Source: Mesorhizobium sp. YC-39 (lineage in GTDB: Bacteria > Pseudomonadota > Alphaproteobacteria > Rhizobiales > Rhizobiaceae). Taken from it: 64,000 nucleotides of DNA. The DNA is taken from contig NZ_JAOWPS010000001.1 in NCBI RefSeq assembly GCF_025753795.1, forward strand, positions 186,001-250,000, written 5' to 3'. The position numbers and the translations under genes are program-made. Shown one piece after another: positions 16,143-25,116 of this stretch; the stretch's first letter is position 1, and every line of letters begins with the position of its first letter. The notes beneath the pieces were generated by a model, which made no database searches, was not told the DNA's origin, and worked only from the letters and a program-made list of their open reading frames with translations.

Positions 16143-16733
16143 TCAGCTCGCGGTGCGAACTGAATTCTTCCGCGCGTCACTCACGGTCAGCCAAATGGCC
16201 GAGACGAGGAAATAGAAGGCGCCAAAAGCCGCATAGGGCGCGATGTTTTCGATCCCGACCGGTGCAGCGCCGCCGGCCATCTTGACGAAGAAGATTCCGG
16301 CCAGCGCGGATTGCGCGCCGCTCAGGATCATGGCCCACTGCGCGCCGAACGATTTCCATCTGCGAACCGCGGTTGCAAGCTGCAAGAGCCCCGCCAGCAC
16401 AGCCCAGACGCCGAAGACCCCGAGAACCGCGTTCATGCTCGATCCGAGAGCGATGAGGACCGCAACCGCGGTGATCGAACTGACAATGAGGTTCAACATC
16501 TGCGACTTGTTGCGGCCAAGGCCGCCATTACGCCTGGCGTCGACGAAGTTCGCCAGGGCATCCCAGGCCGGGTAGGCGACCAGCATGAACGCGGCAAGCA
16601 AGGGCATGTCCTTGGCGACCGCGAACGCCAGTACAACCCAGGCTGCGGCAACGGCGAAACGGGTGAAGTAGTAACTCTTAAGCCATCCCGATGACGGCTG
16701 GAGGGGCTGGCGGTTGACTGTCTGACTAGGCAT
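16143..16733 (-). CDS. DUF308/HdeD-like integral membrane protein
   Basis: A ~196-residue protein with about six hydrophobic segments (for example AVAAAWVVLAFAVAKDMPLL, LNLIVSSITAVAVLIALGSS and IAPYAAFGAFYFLVSAIWLT). No soluble domain is present. The pattern of short paired helices resembles the DUF308 family, of unknown function. The ATG at 16733 follows AGGAGA at 5-base spacing. It is transcribed divergently from a TetR regulator, and a 22-base palindrome lies just upstream, so it is probably the regulator's target. Confidence 0.7.
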   Translation of the reverse strand: MPSQTVNRQPLQPSSGWLKSYYFTRFAVAAAWVVLAFAVAKDMPLLAAFMLVAYPAWDALANFVDARRNGGLGRNKSQMLNLIVSSITAVAVLIALGSSMNAVLGVFGVWAVLAGLLQLATAVRRWKSFGAQWAMILSGAQSALAGIFFVKMAGGAAPVGIENIAPYAAFGAFYFLVSAIWLTVSDARKNSVRTAS

Positions 16734-16751
16734 CACATTCTCCTGTTGATT

Positions 16752-16773
16752 ATCTACCTACTAGTTGGTAGAT
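16752..16773. promoter_or_regulatory. Palindromic operator, probably bound by the adjacent TetR regulator
   Basis: ATCTACC-TACTAGTT-GGTAGAT is a near-perfect 22-base palindrome around CTAG, 18 bases upstream of the membrane-protein start and ~160 bases upstream of the TetR gene. Its size and ACTAGT core fit sites of TetR repressors that control a divergent gene. Confidence 0.6.
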
Positions 16774-16930
16774 TAACTAACGTCAATAGGTTTTGCGAAA
16801 TGGCCAGAAATTTTGCAGGGTCTCCGCTGATCCGGGATGAGAGGTGTCTGGTCGCGACGGAACGGCGTTCGCTCGGCCGCTTGCAATCCCTGTGAAAACG
16901 GCCATATCGACAATTGGAAGGCAGGGTGGC

Positions 16931-17512
16931 ATGGCTGCAGCTATGGGTGATACCGCGGAAAAGCTGGTCGGCGGGGCAGCCCAGCTGATTATGCGTGGCG
17001 GCTATAATGGGTTCAGCTACGCTGACCTTGCCGAGCGGTTCGGCATCCGCAAGGCAAGCATCCACCACCATTTTCCGTCCAAGGTCGATTTGGTGGTGGC
17101 CGTTGTCGAACAGGCGCGAGCCTTGATCAGGGCGCAAATCGCGCTGCTTGATGAAACCTCACCCGAGGCCATGGGGCAGCTTCTGATCTACACCGGCTAC
17201 TGGGAGCGCTGCATCAGGGATCAGACGGCGCCATTTTGTCTCGCCGCGGTGCTGGCCGCCGAGCTCCCCTCACTGCCACCGGAAATCGCCAGGGCCGTTC
17301 GTGGGCATTTCATCGACCTCGCCCAATGGCTTGAGAAGGTGCTGTCGCTTGGGGTCGAACAGGGTACGATGCGCCTTGAAGCATCACCAGCGGTCGAGGC
17401 CGAAACCATCATGGCGGCAGTATATGGCGGCATGCTTGCCGCCCGCGCCTTCGACGATCCCCAGCGATTCAGCGTCATCGTGGAAGCGTCCGTTCAACGG
17501 ATTCGCGCCTGA
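16931..17512 (+). CDS. TetR/AcrR family transcriptional regulator
   Basis: The product (193 residues from 16931) has the TetR N-terminal DNA-binding domain: AAQLIMRGGYNGFSYADLAE and the recognition part RFGIRKASIHHHFPSKVDLV. A C-terminal ligand-binding domain follows (YWERCIRDQTAPFCLAAVLA). The frame is open to 16844, but the ATG at 16931 after GGAAGG gives the usual family length. It is divergent to a DUF308-like membrane gene across a palindrome, which suggests it represses that gene and perhaps itself. Confidence 0.88.
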   Translation: MAAAMGDTAEKLVGGAAQLIMRGGYNGFSYADLAERFGIRKASIHHHFPSKVDLVVAVVEQARALIRAQIALLDETSPEAMGQLLIYTGYWERCIRDQTAPFCLAAVLAAELPSLPPEIARAVRGHFIDLAQWLEKVLSLGVEQGTMRLEASPAVEAETIMAAVYGGMLAARAFDDPQRFSVIVEASVQRIRA

Positions 17513-17540
17513 GGGCAGGCTTCAAAAGGCACAAACCGGG

Positions 17541-17618
17541 CGCCAGCGTCCCCCTCCCCCTTGAGGGGAGGGTGGCCCGATGGGCCGGGTGGGGTCATGC
17601 GTGTAGTGCGCCAACCTC
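17541..17618. repeat. Intergenic repeat (uninterrupted copy)
   Basis: GCGTCCCCCTCCCCCTTGAG, the GGGAGGGTGGCC stretch and GTGCGCCAACCTCGATG match the two halves of the interrupted copy at 15942-16124. It lies between the TetR gene and the GNAT pseudogene. Confidence 0.7.
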
Positions 17619-17636
17619 GATGTGCACCATCCGCGC

Positions 17637-18179
17637 TTATGCAGGCGTGATCGAGCGCGACAAGAAGACGTCCGTATGCCTGACATGCGCCGGAGTTTCG
17701 CGGAAAGGCGCGCAGGGCCTGAAGCCGAACGCCTCGTACACGGCAATGGCGTTGCTCATATAGAAGGTCGTGTGGATCAGCACCGTGCGGGCTGGCCCTT
17801 TCTCGATATCCGCCAATGCAGCGCCCATCAGCTCGCGACCTATCCCTAGTCCGCGGAAGGATGTGTCGACGAAGAACCTGTGAAGCTCCACTGTGTTGTC
17901 GTCGAACTGGTCGAAGGCGAGGCAGCCTGCCGGCCGGCTCTCCGATCGCGCAATGAACGCCATGGCATCCGGCACGCCGAATTGCATTGCCAGCTCGGGG
18001 CCGCTTGTTTCCGGCTGGAAGAGGGTCCTGATATCCTCCTCCGAGACGCCGTGGGGCGCCTAAGCGTCGACATCCCATTGCGCAAGCTTGCGACAGAGCC
18101 CTGCCAAGGTCTCGAAGTCTTCGGCGCTGCGCGCCGGTGAGACTGAAATCATCTCCACCTCAGCCCCGGTTAGGTCCAT
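17637..18179 (-). pseudogene. GNAT family N-acetyltransferase, interrupted by an in-frame TAG
   Basis: From an ATG at 18179 the frame reads MDLTGAEVEMISVSPARSAE... to codon 39, then has a TAG at 18062-18060. It continues without frameshift as APHGVSEEDIRTLFQ and the GNAT core: FFVDTSFRGLGIGRELMGAA (acetyl-CoA loop with RGLGIG), then HTTFYMSNAIAVYEAFGFRP. The full 180 codons are a normal size for the family, so the stop looks like a recent nonsense change. A shorter product starting at the ATG at 17987 (116 residues) would keep the acetyl-CoA loop but lose the first strand and helix. A sequencing error cannot be ruled out. Confidence 0.78.
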
Positions 18180-18245
18180 GATCGTAACATATGCGACCAT
18201 TTGGCGCGAACCCGCAACCGTACTTCCAGCGAGCAGCAAGTCGCC

Positions 18246-19778
18246 CTACGCCGCCTGCGCCATCCGCTCCGACATCATCCGATAGGAGATCGCCTCGGCC
18301 AGATGAATCCGCCCGACCGTCTCGCTGGCGTCGAGATCGGCCAGCGTGCGCGCCACCTTCAGCACGCGGTGATAGGCCCGCGCGGAAAAGCCGAGCTTTT
18401 CGCTGGCGTCCTTGAGCAGCGACAGGCCCGATGCATCCGGCATGGCGATCTCCTCGATGACGGAAGGCGAGCAATGCGCGTTGGTGGTGGCGGAAGTGAC
18501 GCCCAGCCGCTCGAAACGCTCGCGCTGGATGGTGCGGGCACGCGCCACGCGCAGCGCCACCGCGGCGCTTTTCTCCGCCCGCTCCGGCCGGATCAAATCG
18601 CCAGCCGAGACCGCCGGCACCTCGATCCTGAGGTCGATGCGGTCGAGCAGCGGGCCGGATATGCGCGCCTGGTAGTCGGTGCGGCAGCGTTCACCGCGCA
18701 GGCAGCGATAGCCTGGCTCGCCGGCCATGCCGCAGCGGCACGGGTTCATCGCCGCGACCAGCTGGATGCGCGCCGGATAGGTGACGCGATGGTTGGCGCG
18801 CGCGATCATGCAGTCGCCCGTCTCCAGCGGCTGGCGCAGTGCGTCGAGCGTCTGCGGCGAGAATTCCGGGAATTCGTCGAGGAACAGCACGCCGTGATGG
18901 GCAAGCGAGGCCTCGCCCGGTCGCACGCGCAAGCCGCCGCCGACCATCGCCGCCATCGAGGCCGAATGATGCGGGGCGCGGAACGGCCGCCGGTCGGTCA
19001 GCTTGCCCTCGCCGAGCTCGCCCGCGACGGAGGCGATCATCGAGACTTCCAGAAGCTCCTTCGGCGCCAGCGGCGGCAGGATCGATGGCAGCCGCTGCGC
19101 CAGCATCGATTTGCCGGACCCCGGCGGCCCGACCATCAGCAGATTGTGCCCGCCGGCCGCCGCCACTTCGAGCGCTCGCTTGGCGCTCTCCTGGCCTTTG
19201 ATGTCAGAGAGGTCAGGCAGGTCGCGCGTCGCCAGCTGAATGCCGGGTTCGGGCTTGGACAGCACCTGCGTGCCACGAAAATGGTTGGCGATCGCAATCA
19301 GGCTGCGCGGCGCCAATATGTCGAATTCCTTGCCGGCCCAGGCCGCCTCCGGCCCGCAGGCGAACGGACAGATCAGCCCCTTGCCCTCGGCATTGGCGCC
19401 GATCGCCGCCGGCAGCGCGCCGGCCACCGCGGCGATGGTGCCGTCGAGCGACAGCTCACCCAGCACGACATAGCCGGCCAGCATGTCGCCGGGAATGGCG
19501 CCAAGTGCCGCCATCAGCCCAAGCGCGATCGGCAGATCGTAATGGCTGCCTTCCTTGGGCAGATCGGCCGGCGCCAGATTGACCGTGACTTTCTTCGACG
19601 GCATCGACAGGCCGGAGGCATGCAATGCCGCCTGCACCCGCTCGCGGCTTTCGGCCACCGCTTTGTCGGCGAGGCCAACGATATGCATGTTCACCTTGCC
19701 CGGCGCGATCATCACCTGGACGTCGACCGGCACGGCCTCGATGCCCTGGAAAGCCACCGTGCGAACCCGCGCTACCAT
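18246..19778 (-). CDS. comM: YifB/ComM family Mg-chelatase-like AAA+ ATPase
   Basis: The 510-residue protein begins MVARVRTVAFQGIEAVPVDV, the conserved ComM start with the Lon-like N-terminal domain. It then has Walker A VGPPGSGKSMLAQRLP, Walker B VLFLDEFPEFSP, and the Mg-chelatase C-terminal domain (SGPLLDRIDLRIEVP). ComM is a hexameric helicase that promotes branch migration during natural transformation. The frame is open to 19856 but the ATG at 19778 matches homologues. It is a single gene. Confidence 0.93.
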   Translation of the reverse strand: MVARVRTVAFQGIEAVPVDVQVMIAPGKVNMHIVGLADKAVAESRERVQAALHASGLSMPSKKVTVNLAPADLPKEGSHYDLPIALGLMAALGAIPGDMLAGYVVLGELSLDGTIAAVAGALPAAIGANAEGKGLICPFACGPEAAWAGKEFDILAPRSLIAIANHFRGTQVLSKPEPGIQLATRDLPDLSDIKGQESAKRALEVAAAGGHNLLMVGPPGSGKSMLAQRLPSILPPLAPKELLEVSMIASVAGELGEGKLTDRRPFRAPHHSASMAAMVGGGLRVRPGEASLAHHGVLFLDEFPEFSPQTLDALRQPLETGDCMIARANHRVTYPARIQLVAAMNPCRCGMAGEPGYRCLRGERCRTDYQARISGPLLDRIDLRIEVPAVSAGDLIRPERAEKSAAVALRVARARTIQRERFERLGVTSATTNAHCSPSVIEEIAMPDASGLSLLKDASEKLGFSARAYHRVLKVARTLADLDASETVGRIHLAEAISYRMMSERMAQAA

Positions 19779-20084
19779 CTTTTTCAACGCCCCCGGACCT
19801 GGCTCGCTCGAAGCCGGTGCAATCAGGCCGTGAGCGAGGTCAGGCAAGACAAGCACAGATTTCTGGGCTAATCAAGAACATTACAGGAACATGCGGTTGC
19901 TATTGCCTTCCGATGAATGTCACCGCGGTGCAAAGAACTCCATCGGACTGCCTCCGCCCGAGACGGAATTAACCAACATGGAAAAGGTGAAGGGGTTTGT
20001 CACCGATCCGACTCGCATACGATGTTATGGTTGGAAGTCTGGGGACATCCGCAGCGCGCCCGGCGCAAAAGCGAGGAAGACAGG
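19779..20084. other. Gene-free spacer between divergent comM and RTX genes
   Basis: About 306 bases with no supported gene. An open frame runs through the right half but its text does not look like protein. It must carry the promoters of both neighbours; no clear operator, repeat or hairpin was identified by eye. Confidence 0.5.
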
Positions 20085-21587
20085 ATGCCGACCTTAAGCA
20101 ATGGCAGTGAGCTCACCGTATGGGAAGAACCCGAATATCCCAATCCGAGCCCTGACGCGGTGCTTTTCAGCATTACGGAAACCGACGGCGACGTGATCGG
20201 ACCGATAGGAGCAAAGGCGGATTTCCCATTCGGTGGGATCGACCTGGCTTCAGTCGATGTCTTCGATGGCTTCACCATCACCAGCTTCACCCACGAGGGC
20301 AGGACCGAAACCTGGACGGCGGTGGAAACGCAGGTTTTCGACAACGAAGGCAATTTCATCCGCACCCTGTCCGACCAGGCGGCCTACCTGTCGGCTCGGA
20401 TCGTCTCGGTCAACGCCGACAGCCCCGACACGATCACGGTGACATGGATCGGGGCGAACGAATATTTCGGCGGCGAAAACACCCAGTACGGCCAGCATCA
20501 GATCATCCTGGAAGGCGGCGCGCTTCAGCCCGACACCTTCGTCAATCATGCACCCACGGTTGCCAATCTGAATCTGTCGGTTTCGCAGGGGCAATTTCTC
20601 GACGACATCAAATTCAGCGCGGCGGATGCCGACTACGATCTCCTGAGCTTTGTCGTCCTTGACGGGCCGGACCACGGCACTCTTGAGCCGGGCACGCGTT
20701 TCGATGGCAACTACTATCCGTTTCACCAAGGTCACGTCGGCACCAGCCTGCACTATCATGCGGGCTTTCTGAGCGACAATCTGTTCGACTACATTCCCGA
20801 GGGCGGATTCGTCGGCACCGACAGCTTTACGGTTTACGCCACCGACGGCCAGGGCAACAGCAATGTGGCGACGATTGCGATCACGGTCACACCCCCGGCC
20901 GAATCCATCGCGCTGAGCGACACCACGAACACCGTGAGCTATGGAAGCTACGATCATGCCGTGCTCATCGCCGCCCTGGGCGGCGGCGACCGCGTCAGCG
21001 GTACCCCGTTCAACGATACGCTCGACGGCGGCGCCGGCCACGACCAGCTGTTCGGCGGCGAAGGCGCCGACACGATCATCGGGGGCGCGGGTACCGATTG
21101 GCTGAAGGGCGACGCCGGCAATGACGAGATGAGCGGGGGTGCCGGCACCGACGGCATCCGCGGCGACAGCGGCGACGATTTCCTCGACGGCGGCGCCGGC
21201 TCCGACGACCTGCGGGGCGGCGCTGGCGATGACATCCTCAATGGCGGCGCCGGCCGCGACCGGCTGGCCGGCGATGCAGGCAGGGATGTCTTCGTGTTCG
21301 ACGCGATTGGACCGGCGAACTACGACAGTATCGACGACTTCAATGCGCTTGATGATGTGTTTCGGCTGGACAGTTCCGTATTCGTCGGCCTGTCGGCCGG
21401 CCCGCTGCTCGCTGCGGTCTTCGCGCTCGGCACGAAAGCCATCGATGACAGCGACCACATCCTTTACGACGACACGACAGGCGCTCTGCGGTTCGATGTG
21501 GACGCGGCGGGCGGAGCGGCGGCTGTCCAGTTCGCCACCGTGCGCCCAGGCACCTGGCTCACCGCGGACGACTTCTTCGTGGTCTAG
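20085..21587 (+). CDS. RTX-type calcium-binding secreted protein with cadherin-like domain
   Basis: A 500-residue acidic protein without a signal peptide. Residues ~1-145 were not recognised. Residues ~150-270 contain a cadherin-like/Ig-like module (LSVSQGQFLDDIKFSAADAD, then GTDSFTVYATDGQGNSNVAT). About residues 315-405 hold ten RTX nonapeptides such as GGAGHDQLF, GGEGADTII and GGAGDDILN that bind calcium as a beta-roll. The end (RPGTWLTADDFFVV) is typical for rhizobial RTX proteins exported by a type I system; no such transporter is encoded nearby. The ATG at 20085 after GAGGAAGACAGG is preferred over the upstream open frame. Confidence 0.88.
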   Translation: MPTLSNGSELTVWEEPEYPNPSPDAVLFSITETDGDVIGPIGAKADFPFGGIDLASVDVFDGFTITSFTHEGRTETWTAVETQVFDNEGNFIRTLSDQAAYLSARIVSVNADSPDTITVTWIGANEYFGGENTQYGQHQIILEGGALQPDTFVNHAPTVANLNLSVSQGQFLDDIKFSAADADYDLLSFVVLDGPDHGTLEPGTRFDGNYYPFHQGHVGTSLHYHAGFLSDNLFDYIPEGGFVGTDSFTVYATDGQGNSNVATIAITVTPPAESIALSDTTNTVSYGSYDHAVLIAALGGGDRVSGTPFNDTLDGGAGHDQLFGGEGADTIIGGAGTDWLKGDAGNDEMSGGAGTDGIRGDSGDDFLDGGAGSDDLRGGAGDDILNGGAGRDRLAGDAGRDVFVFDAIGPANYDSIDDFNALDDVFRLDSSVFVGLSAGPLLAAVFALGTKAIDDSDHILYDDTTGALRFDVDAAGGAAAVQFATVRPGTWLTADDFFVV

Positions 21588-21675
21588 CGCAATTCCGGGA
21601 AAACCGTGCAACGGTTTTCCCGGGAAAAGCGCATAGCGCTTTCCCTGGGGAATTGCGTAAAAACAAAGAGTTAGA
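21588..21675. repeat. Palindromic repeat after the RTX gene
   Basis: Two adjacent palindromes, GGGAAAACCGTGCAACGG followed by TTTTCCC and AAGCGCATAGCGCTT, followed by GCGTAAAAACAAAGAG. The segment begins at the RTX stop codon and may also end transcription. Confidence 0.55.
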
Positions 21676-21701
21676 GGGTCGGTGGGACGCAGTCACGTGG
21701 A

Positions 21702-22643
21702 CTACCGCCTCTTCCCCTCAACACAATCCCAGAACAGGCTCGCAATATCAGCGCCGCCAAAACGCCGCACCTCGCGAATGCCGGTCGGCGAGGTCACGTT
21801 GATCTCGGTCATGTAGTCGCCGATCACATCGATGCCGACGAGGATAAAACCGCGCTCCTTCAGCGATGGGCCGATGCGGTCGCAGATTTCGCGCTCGCGT
21901 TCCGTCAGCTCCGTCTTCTCAGCGCGGCCGCCGACATGCATGTTGGAGCGGGAATCGTGTTCGGCCGGCACCCGGTTGATGGCACCAACCGCCTCGCCGT
22001 TGATCAGGATGATACGCTTGTCGCCCTTACGCACGTCCTTCAGATAGCGCTGCACGATATAGGGCTCGCGGAACATCTGGCCGAACATTTCGAGCAGCGA
22101 GGCAAGGTTGCGGTCGGCCTCGTGCAGATGAAAGATGCCGGCGCCACCATTGCCGTAGAGCGGCTTGACGATGATGTCGCCGAATTCCTTGCGGAAGGCG
22201 GCGACTTCCAGAGGATCCTTGGTGATCAGCGTTTCCGGCATCAGGTCGGGAAATTCGGTGACGAAGATCTTTTCCGGGCTGTTGCGCACCCAGGCCGGGT
22301 CGTTGACCACCAGCGTCTTGGGATGGATGCGCTCGAGGATATGCGTCGTCGTGATGTAGTTCATGTCGAAGGGCGGATCCTGCCTGAGCAGGATGACGTC
22401 CATCTCGGACAGATCGGTTCGCACCTTCTCGCCCAGCGAATAATGGTTGCCCTTCTCGTCGCGGACTGTCATTTCCTCGATGCGGGCGAACACCTTGCCG
22501 TCGCGCATCGACAGCCGATCGGGCGTGTAGTGGAACAGCTGGTGGCCGCGCCGCTGCGCCTCCAGCGACAACGCGAACGAGGTGTCGCCGGCAATCGAGA
22601 CAGTGGAGACATGGTCCATCTGGACGGCGACTTTCAGCTTCAC
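21702..22643 (-). CDS. gshB: Glutathione synthetase
   Basis: The 313-residue protein shows the GshB N-terminal domain ([40 protein letters not shown]) and the ATP-grasp domain ([35 protein letters not shown], and [12 protein letters not shown] at the C-terminus). It joins glycine to gamma-glutamylcysteine in the cytoplasm. The first codon is GTG with a weak ribosome binding site. The gene appears monocistronic. Confidence 0.97.
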   Translation of the reverse strand: MKLKVAVQMDHVSTVSIAGDTSFALSLEAQRRGHQLFHYTPDRLSMRDGKVFARIEEMTVRDEKGNHYSLGEKVRTDLSEMDVILLRQDPPFDMNYITTTHILERIHPKTLVVNDPAWVRNSPEKIFVTEFPDLMPETLITKDPLEVAAFRKEFGDIIVKPLYGNGGAGIFHLHEADRNLASLLEMFGQMFREPYIVQRYLKDVRKGDKRIILINGEAVGAINRVPAEHDSRSNMHVGGRAEKTELTEREREICDRIGPSLKERGFILVGIDVIGDYMTEINVTSPTGIREVRRFGGADIASLFWDCVEGKRR

Positions 22644-22804
22644 GGCAGGTCTCCACGTTCAACGAACGCCATATACGGAACTCGGCGCCCTCTGCCAATT
22701 GGCCAGAGCTCTTATGACGCACGCTTCGCTTGGCGCAGGGATACGCTTCCTAAACCGTTTGCTGCCAGTGTCGGAATTTATTCCGGCTTGAAACAGGGAC
22801 GCCG

Positions 22805-24154
22805 ATGCAAACTTCGTTTGGCACCGGGCAGACAGGCAGGGACAGCACGGATCAGGCCTTCACCGATCCGCTGACTGGCCTCGGCAATCATCGCCGCTTC
22901 TTCGACAAGGTCGATCGCCTGATCAGCGACCGCGCCGACGACCCGGCGCCCTTCGCCGTCGGCATCCTTGATCTCGATGGCTTCAAGCCGATCAACGACC
23001 TGTTCGGGCACAAGGCCGGCGACGACATACTGGTTCAGGTGGCGATGCGGCTGCGCGCTTCGATGGACAGCCATTCCACTGTCTGCCGCATCGGCGCCGA
23101 CGAATACGCCTTTCTCTATCCTATGGTGTTCAGCGAGGAGGTGGCCGCCGCAAGATCGCGCATGCTGATCGAGATCCTTTCGGCGCCCTACGATGTCGGC
23201 GAACGCACCGCCAGGCTTTCAGCCTCCGTCGGCTGCTCGCTGTTTTATTCGGGCGACGAGACCACCGAGATCCTGGTCGGCAAGGCCGAGACGGCGCTCT
23301 ACCATGCCAAGCGTTCGGGCCGCGGCCGGGTCGTCGTCTACAGCAGAGAGATGGAAGAGGCTGCCAAGCGCGTCACCCGCATCGAGCAGGCGCTGCGTCG
23401 CGCCGTTTCGGCCGGCGAGGTCGAGCCGCATTTCCAGCCCATCGTCGATCTCAGGACCCGCCGCACCATCGGCTTCGAGACGCTGGCGCGCTGGACCGAT
23501 CGCGACCTCGGTTCGGTCTCGCCGACGGTCTTCATTCCGATTGCCGAGGAACGCGGCATCATCGGTCCCCTGTCGCAGCTCGTGTTGCGCAAGGCCGCCG
23601 AGGCGGCCAGGAACTGGCCGAAGGATTTGTTCCTGTCCTTCAACCTGTCGCCGTCGCAGCTCGTCGACCAGAACACCGGCCTGCACATATTGACGATCCT
23701 CGACCGCACCGGCGTCGATCCGCGCCGACTGGAGATCGAGATCACCGAAACCGGCCTGATGAACGATCCGGCGTCCGCCGAGAAGATTGTCGAGGACCTG
23801 CGCCGCGTCGGCATCCGTGTGTCGCTCGACGATTTCGGCACCGGCCAGTCCTCGCTCGGACGGCTGCGCGAATTCCATTTCGACAAGCTTAAGATCGATC
23901 GCGCCTTCGTCTCCTCCATTCTTGACGACCGCCCGTCGGAACACATCATCCGGGCAATCCTCGCCATGTGTGAGGGGCTCGGCATGGACGTGGTCGCCGA
24001 AGGCATCGAAGAGGAGGCGCAGGCCCAGCGTCTCATCCAGTTCGGCTGCGCCGGCGGACAGGGATTCCTGTTCGGCAGGCCGGTCGACGCCGACGCCACG
24101 CTCGCCTATATCAGGGATTCGTTCCGCGGCACCATGCGCGCCACGGCGATCTGA
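22805..24154 (+). CDS. GGDEF-EAL protein with degenerate GGDEF motif
   Basis: The 449-residue protein has a GGDEF domain (residues ~15-175) and an EAL domain (~190-435). The GGDEF site reads GADEY (residues 97-101) instead of GG(D/E)EF, so cyclase activity is doubtful. The EAL domain has ETLARW (225-230) and the loop DDFGTGQSS (342-350), along with IEITETGLMND and KIDRAFV, so phosphodiesterase activity is plausible. No membrane segment or sensor domain is visible; it is probably cytosolic. It would lower or sense cyclic di-GMP. Confidence 0.92.
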   Translation: MQTSFGTGQTGRDSTDQAFTDPLTGLGNHRRFFDKVDRLISDRADDPAPFAVGILDLDGFKPINDLFGHKAGDDILVQVAMRLRASMDSHSTVCRIGADEYAFLYPMVFSEEVAAARSRMLIEILSAPYDVGERTARLSASVGCSLFYSGDETTEILVGKAETALYHAKRSGRGRVVVYSREMEEAAKRVTRIEQALRRAVSAGEVEPHFQPIVDLRTRRTIGFETLARWTDRDLGSVSPTVFIPIAEERGIIGPLSQLVLRKAAEAARNWPKDLFLSFNLSPSQLVDQNTGLHILTILDRTGVDPRRLEIEITETGLMNDPASAEKIVEDLRRVGIRVSLDDFGTGQSSLGRLREFHFDKLKIDRAFVSSILDDRPSEHIIRAILAMCEGLGMDVVAEGIEEEAQAQRLIQFGCAGGQGFLFGRPVDADATLAYIRDSFRGTMRATAI

Positions 24155-24199
24155 CGACCGGTTGCGCCGCCGCCGCGGCGCGACGATTTTGTCAGACAT

Positions 24200-24257
24200 A
24201 ATGCATGTCGCGCAAAAGTGCGCAGCGGTTTTGCGATAACGACTTGCATAAAAACAA
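24200..24257. repeat. Short palindromic repeat (copy 2)
   Basis: ATGCATGTCGCGCAAAAGTG, GCGCAGCGGTTTTGCGATAA and CGACTTGCAT: the same unit as the one inserted in the DUF559 gene at 3229-3287, here intergenic. Confidence 0.85.
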
Positions 24258-24348
24258 GCCAGCGAATTTGCTTTTTCGCCCTTGCTCCCCCGACCTTACT
24301 GGATAGGATGCGCGCCGATCGGACAGGGGCCCGGATCGGGAGAGAAAA

Positions 24349-25116
24349 ATGATGCCATCGGCGCGTTTTGCCGACCTTGAAGCGGCTTCGGTGCTGATCA
24401 CCGGCGGCGGCTCCGGCATCGGGGCCGCGCTGACCGAGGGTTTTGTGCGCCAGGGCGCCAGTGTTGCCTTCATCGACATCGCCGATGAGCCCAGCATCGC
24501 GCTTGCCGATCGCATCGAGAAAGAATTCGGCCGGCGACCGCTCTATCTCAAGACCGATCTGCGCGACATCGAGGCGCTGCGGGCCTCGGCGGCCAGGGCG
24601 GCCGAGGCGCATGGCGATGTCACGGTGCTCATCAACAATGCCGCATGGGACGAGCGCCATGCTGTCGAAGACGTGACGGTGGAATTCTGGGACAACAACC
24701 AGGCGATCAATCTGCGCCCGCATTTCTTCACCGCGCAGGCGGTAGCGCCGGGCATGAAGCGGGCCGGCGGCGGCTCCATCATCAACTTCACCTCGACATC
24801 CTATCTGATCAACCACCCCGACATGCCGGCCTACACTGCCGCCAAGGCGGGCATACTGGGTCTCACCAAGGGCCTGGCCGGCAAGCTTGGGCCCGACCGC
24901 ATCCGCGTCAACGCTGTCGCGCCAGGCTGGGTGATCACCGAACGGCAGCAGAAACGCTGGGTCACCGAACAGGGGCTCGCCGCCCATGTTGCCAAGCAGT
25001 GCATCAAGGACGTCATGCGCCCGGACGATATGGTCGGCACGGTGCTGTTCCTGGCCTCGGATGCCTCGCGCATGCTGACAGCTCAGATGCTGATCGTCGA
25101 CGGGGGCTTCCTGTGA
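24349..25116 (+). CDS. SDR-family sugar dehydrogenase (probable galactose/aldose 1-dehydrogenase)
   Basis: The 255-residue protein is a classical short-chain dehydrogenase: cofactor loop LITGGGSGIGAALTEG (residues ~14-29), NNAAWDE, the catalytic Ser (STS), Tyr and Lys of YTAAKAGILGLTKGLAGKLG, and a C-terminal TAQMLIVDGGFL. It is the first gene of a four-gene operon and overlaps the next gene by GTGA. In that setting it probably oxidises an aldose such as D-galactose to its lactone in the De Ley-Doudoroff route. The reaction is inferred from neighbours. Confidence 0.85.
   Translation: MMPSARFADLEAASVLITGGGSGIGAALTEGFVRQGASVAFIDIADEPSIALADRIEKEFGRRPLYLKTDLRDIEALRASAARAAEAHGDVTVLINNAAWDERHAVEDVTVEFWDNNQAINLRPHFFTAQAVAPGMKRAGGGSIINFTSTSYLINHPDMPAYTAAKAGILGLTKGLAGKLGPDRIRVNAVAPGWVITERQQKRWVTEQGLAAHVAKQCIKDVMRPDDMVGTVLFLASDASRMLTAQMLIVDGGFL

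Noticed and set aside
13688..16180. An 830-codon open frame on the minus strand
   Set aside because: Antisense to malate synthase G, whose plus-strand product is unambiguous; no protein family seen in the antisense text.
21020..21300. GC-rich short repeats
   Set aside because: They encode RTX nonapeptides (27-base period) and are explained by the protein.
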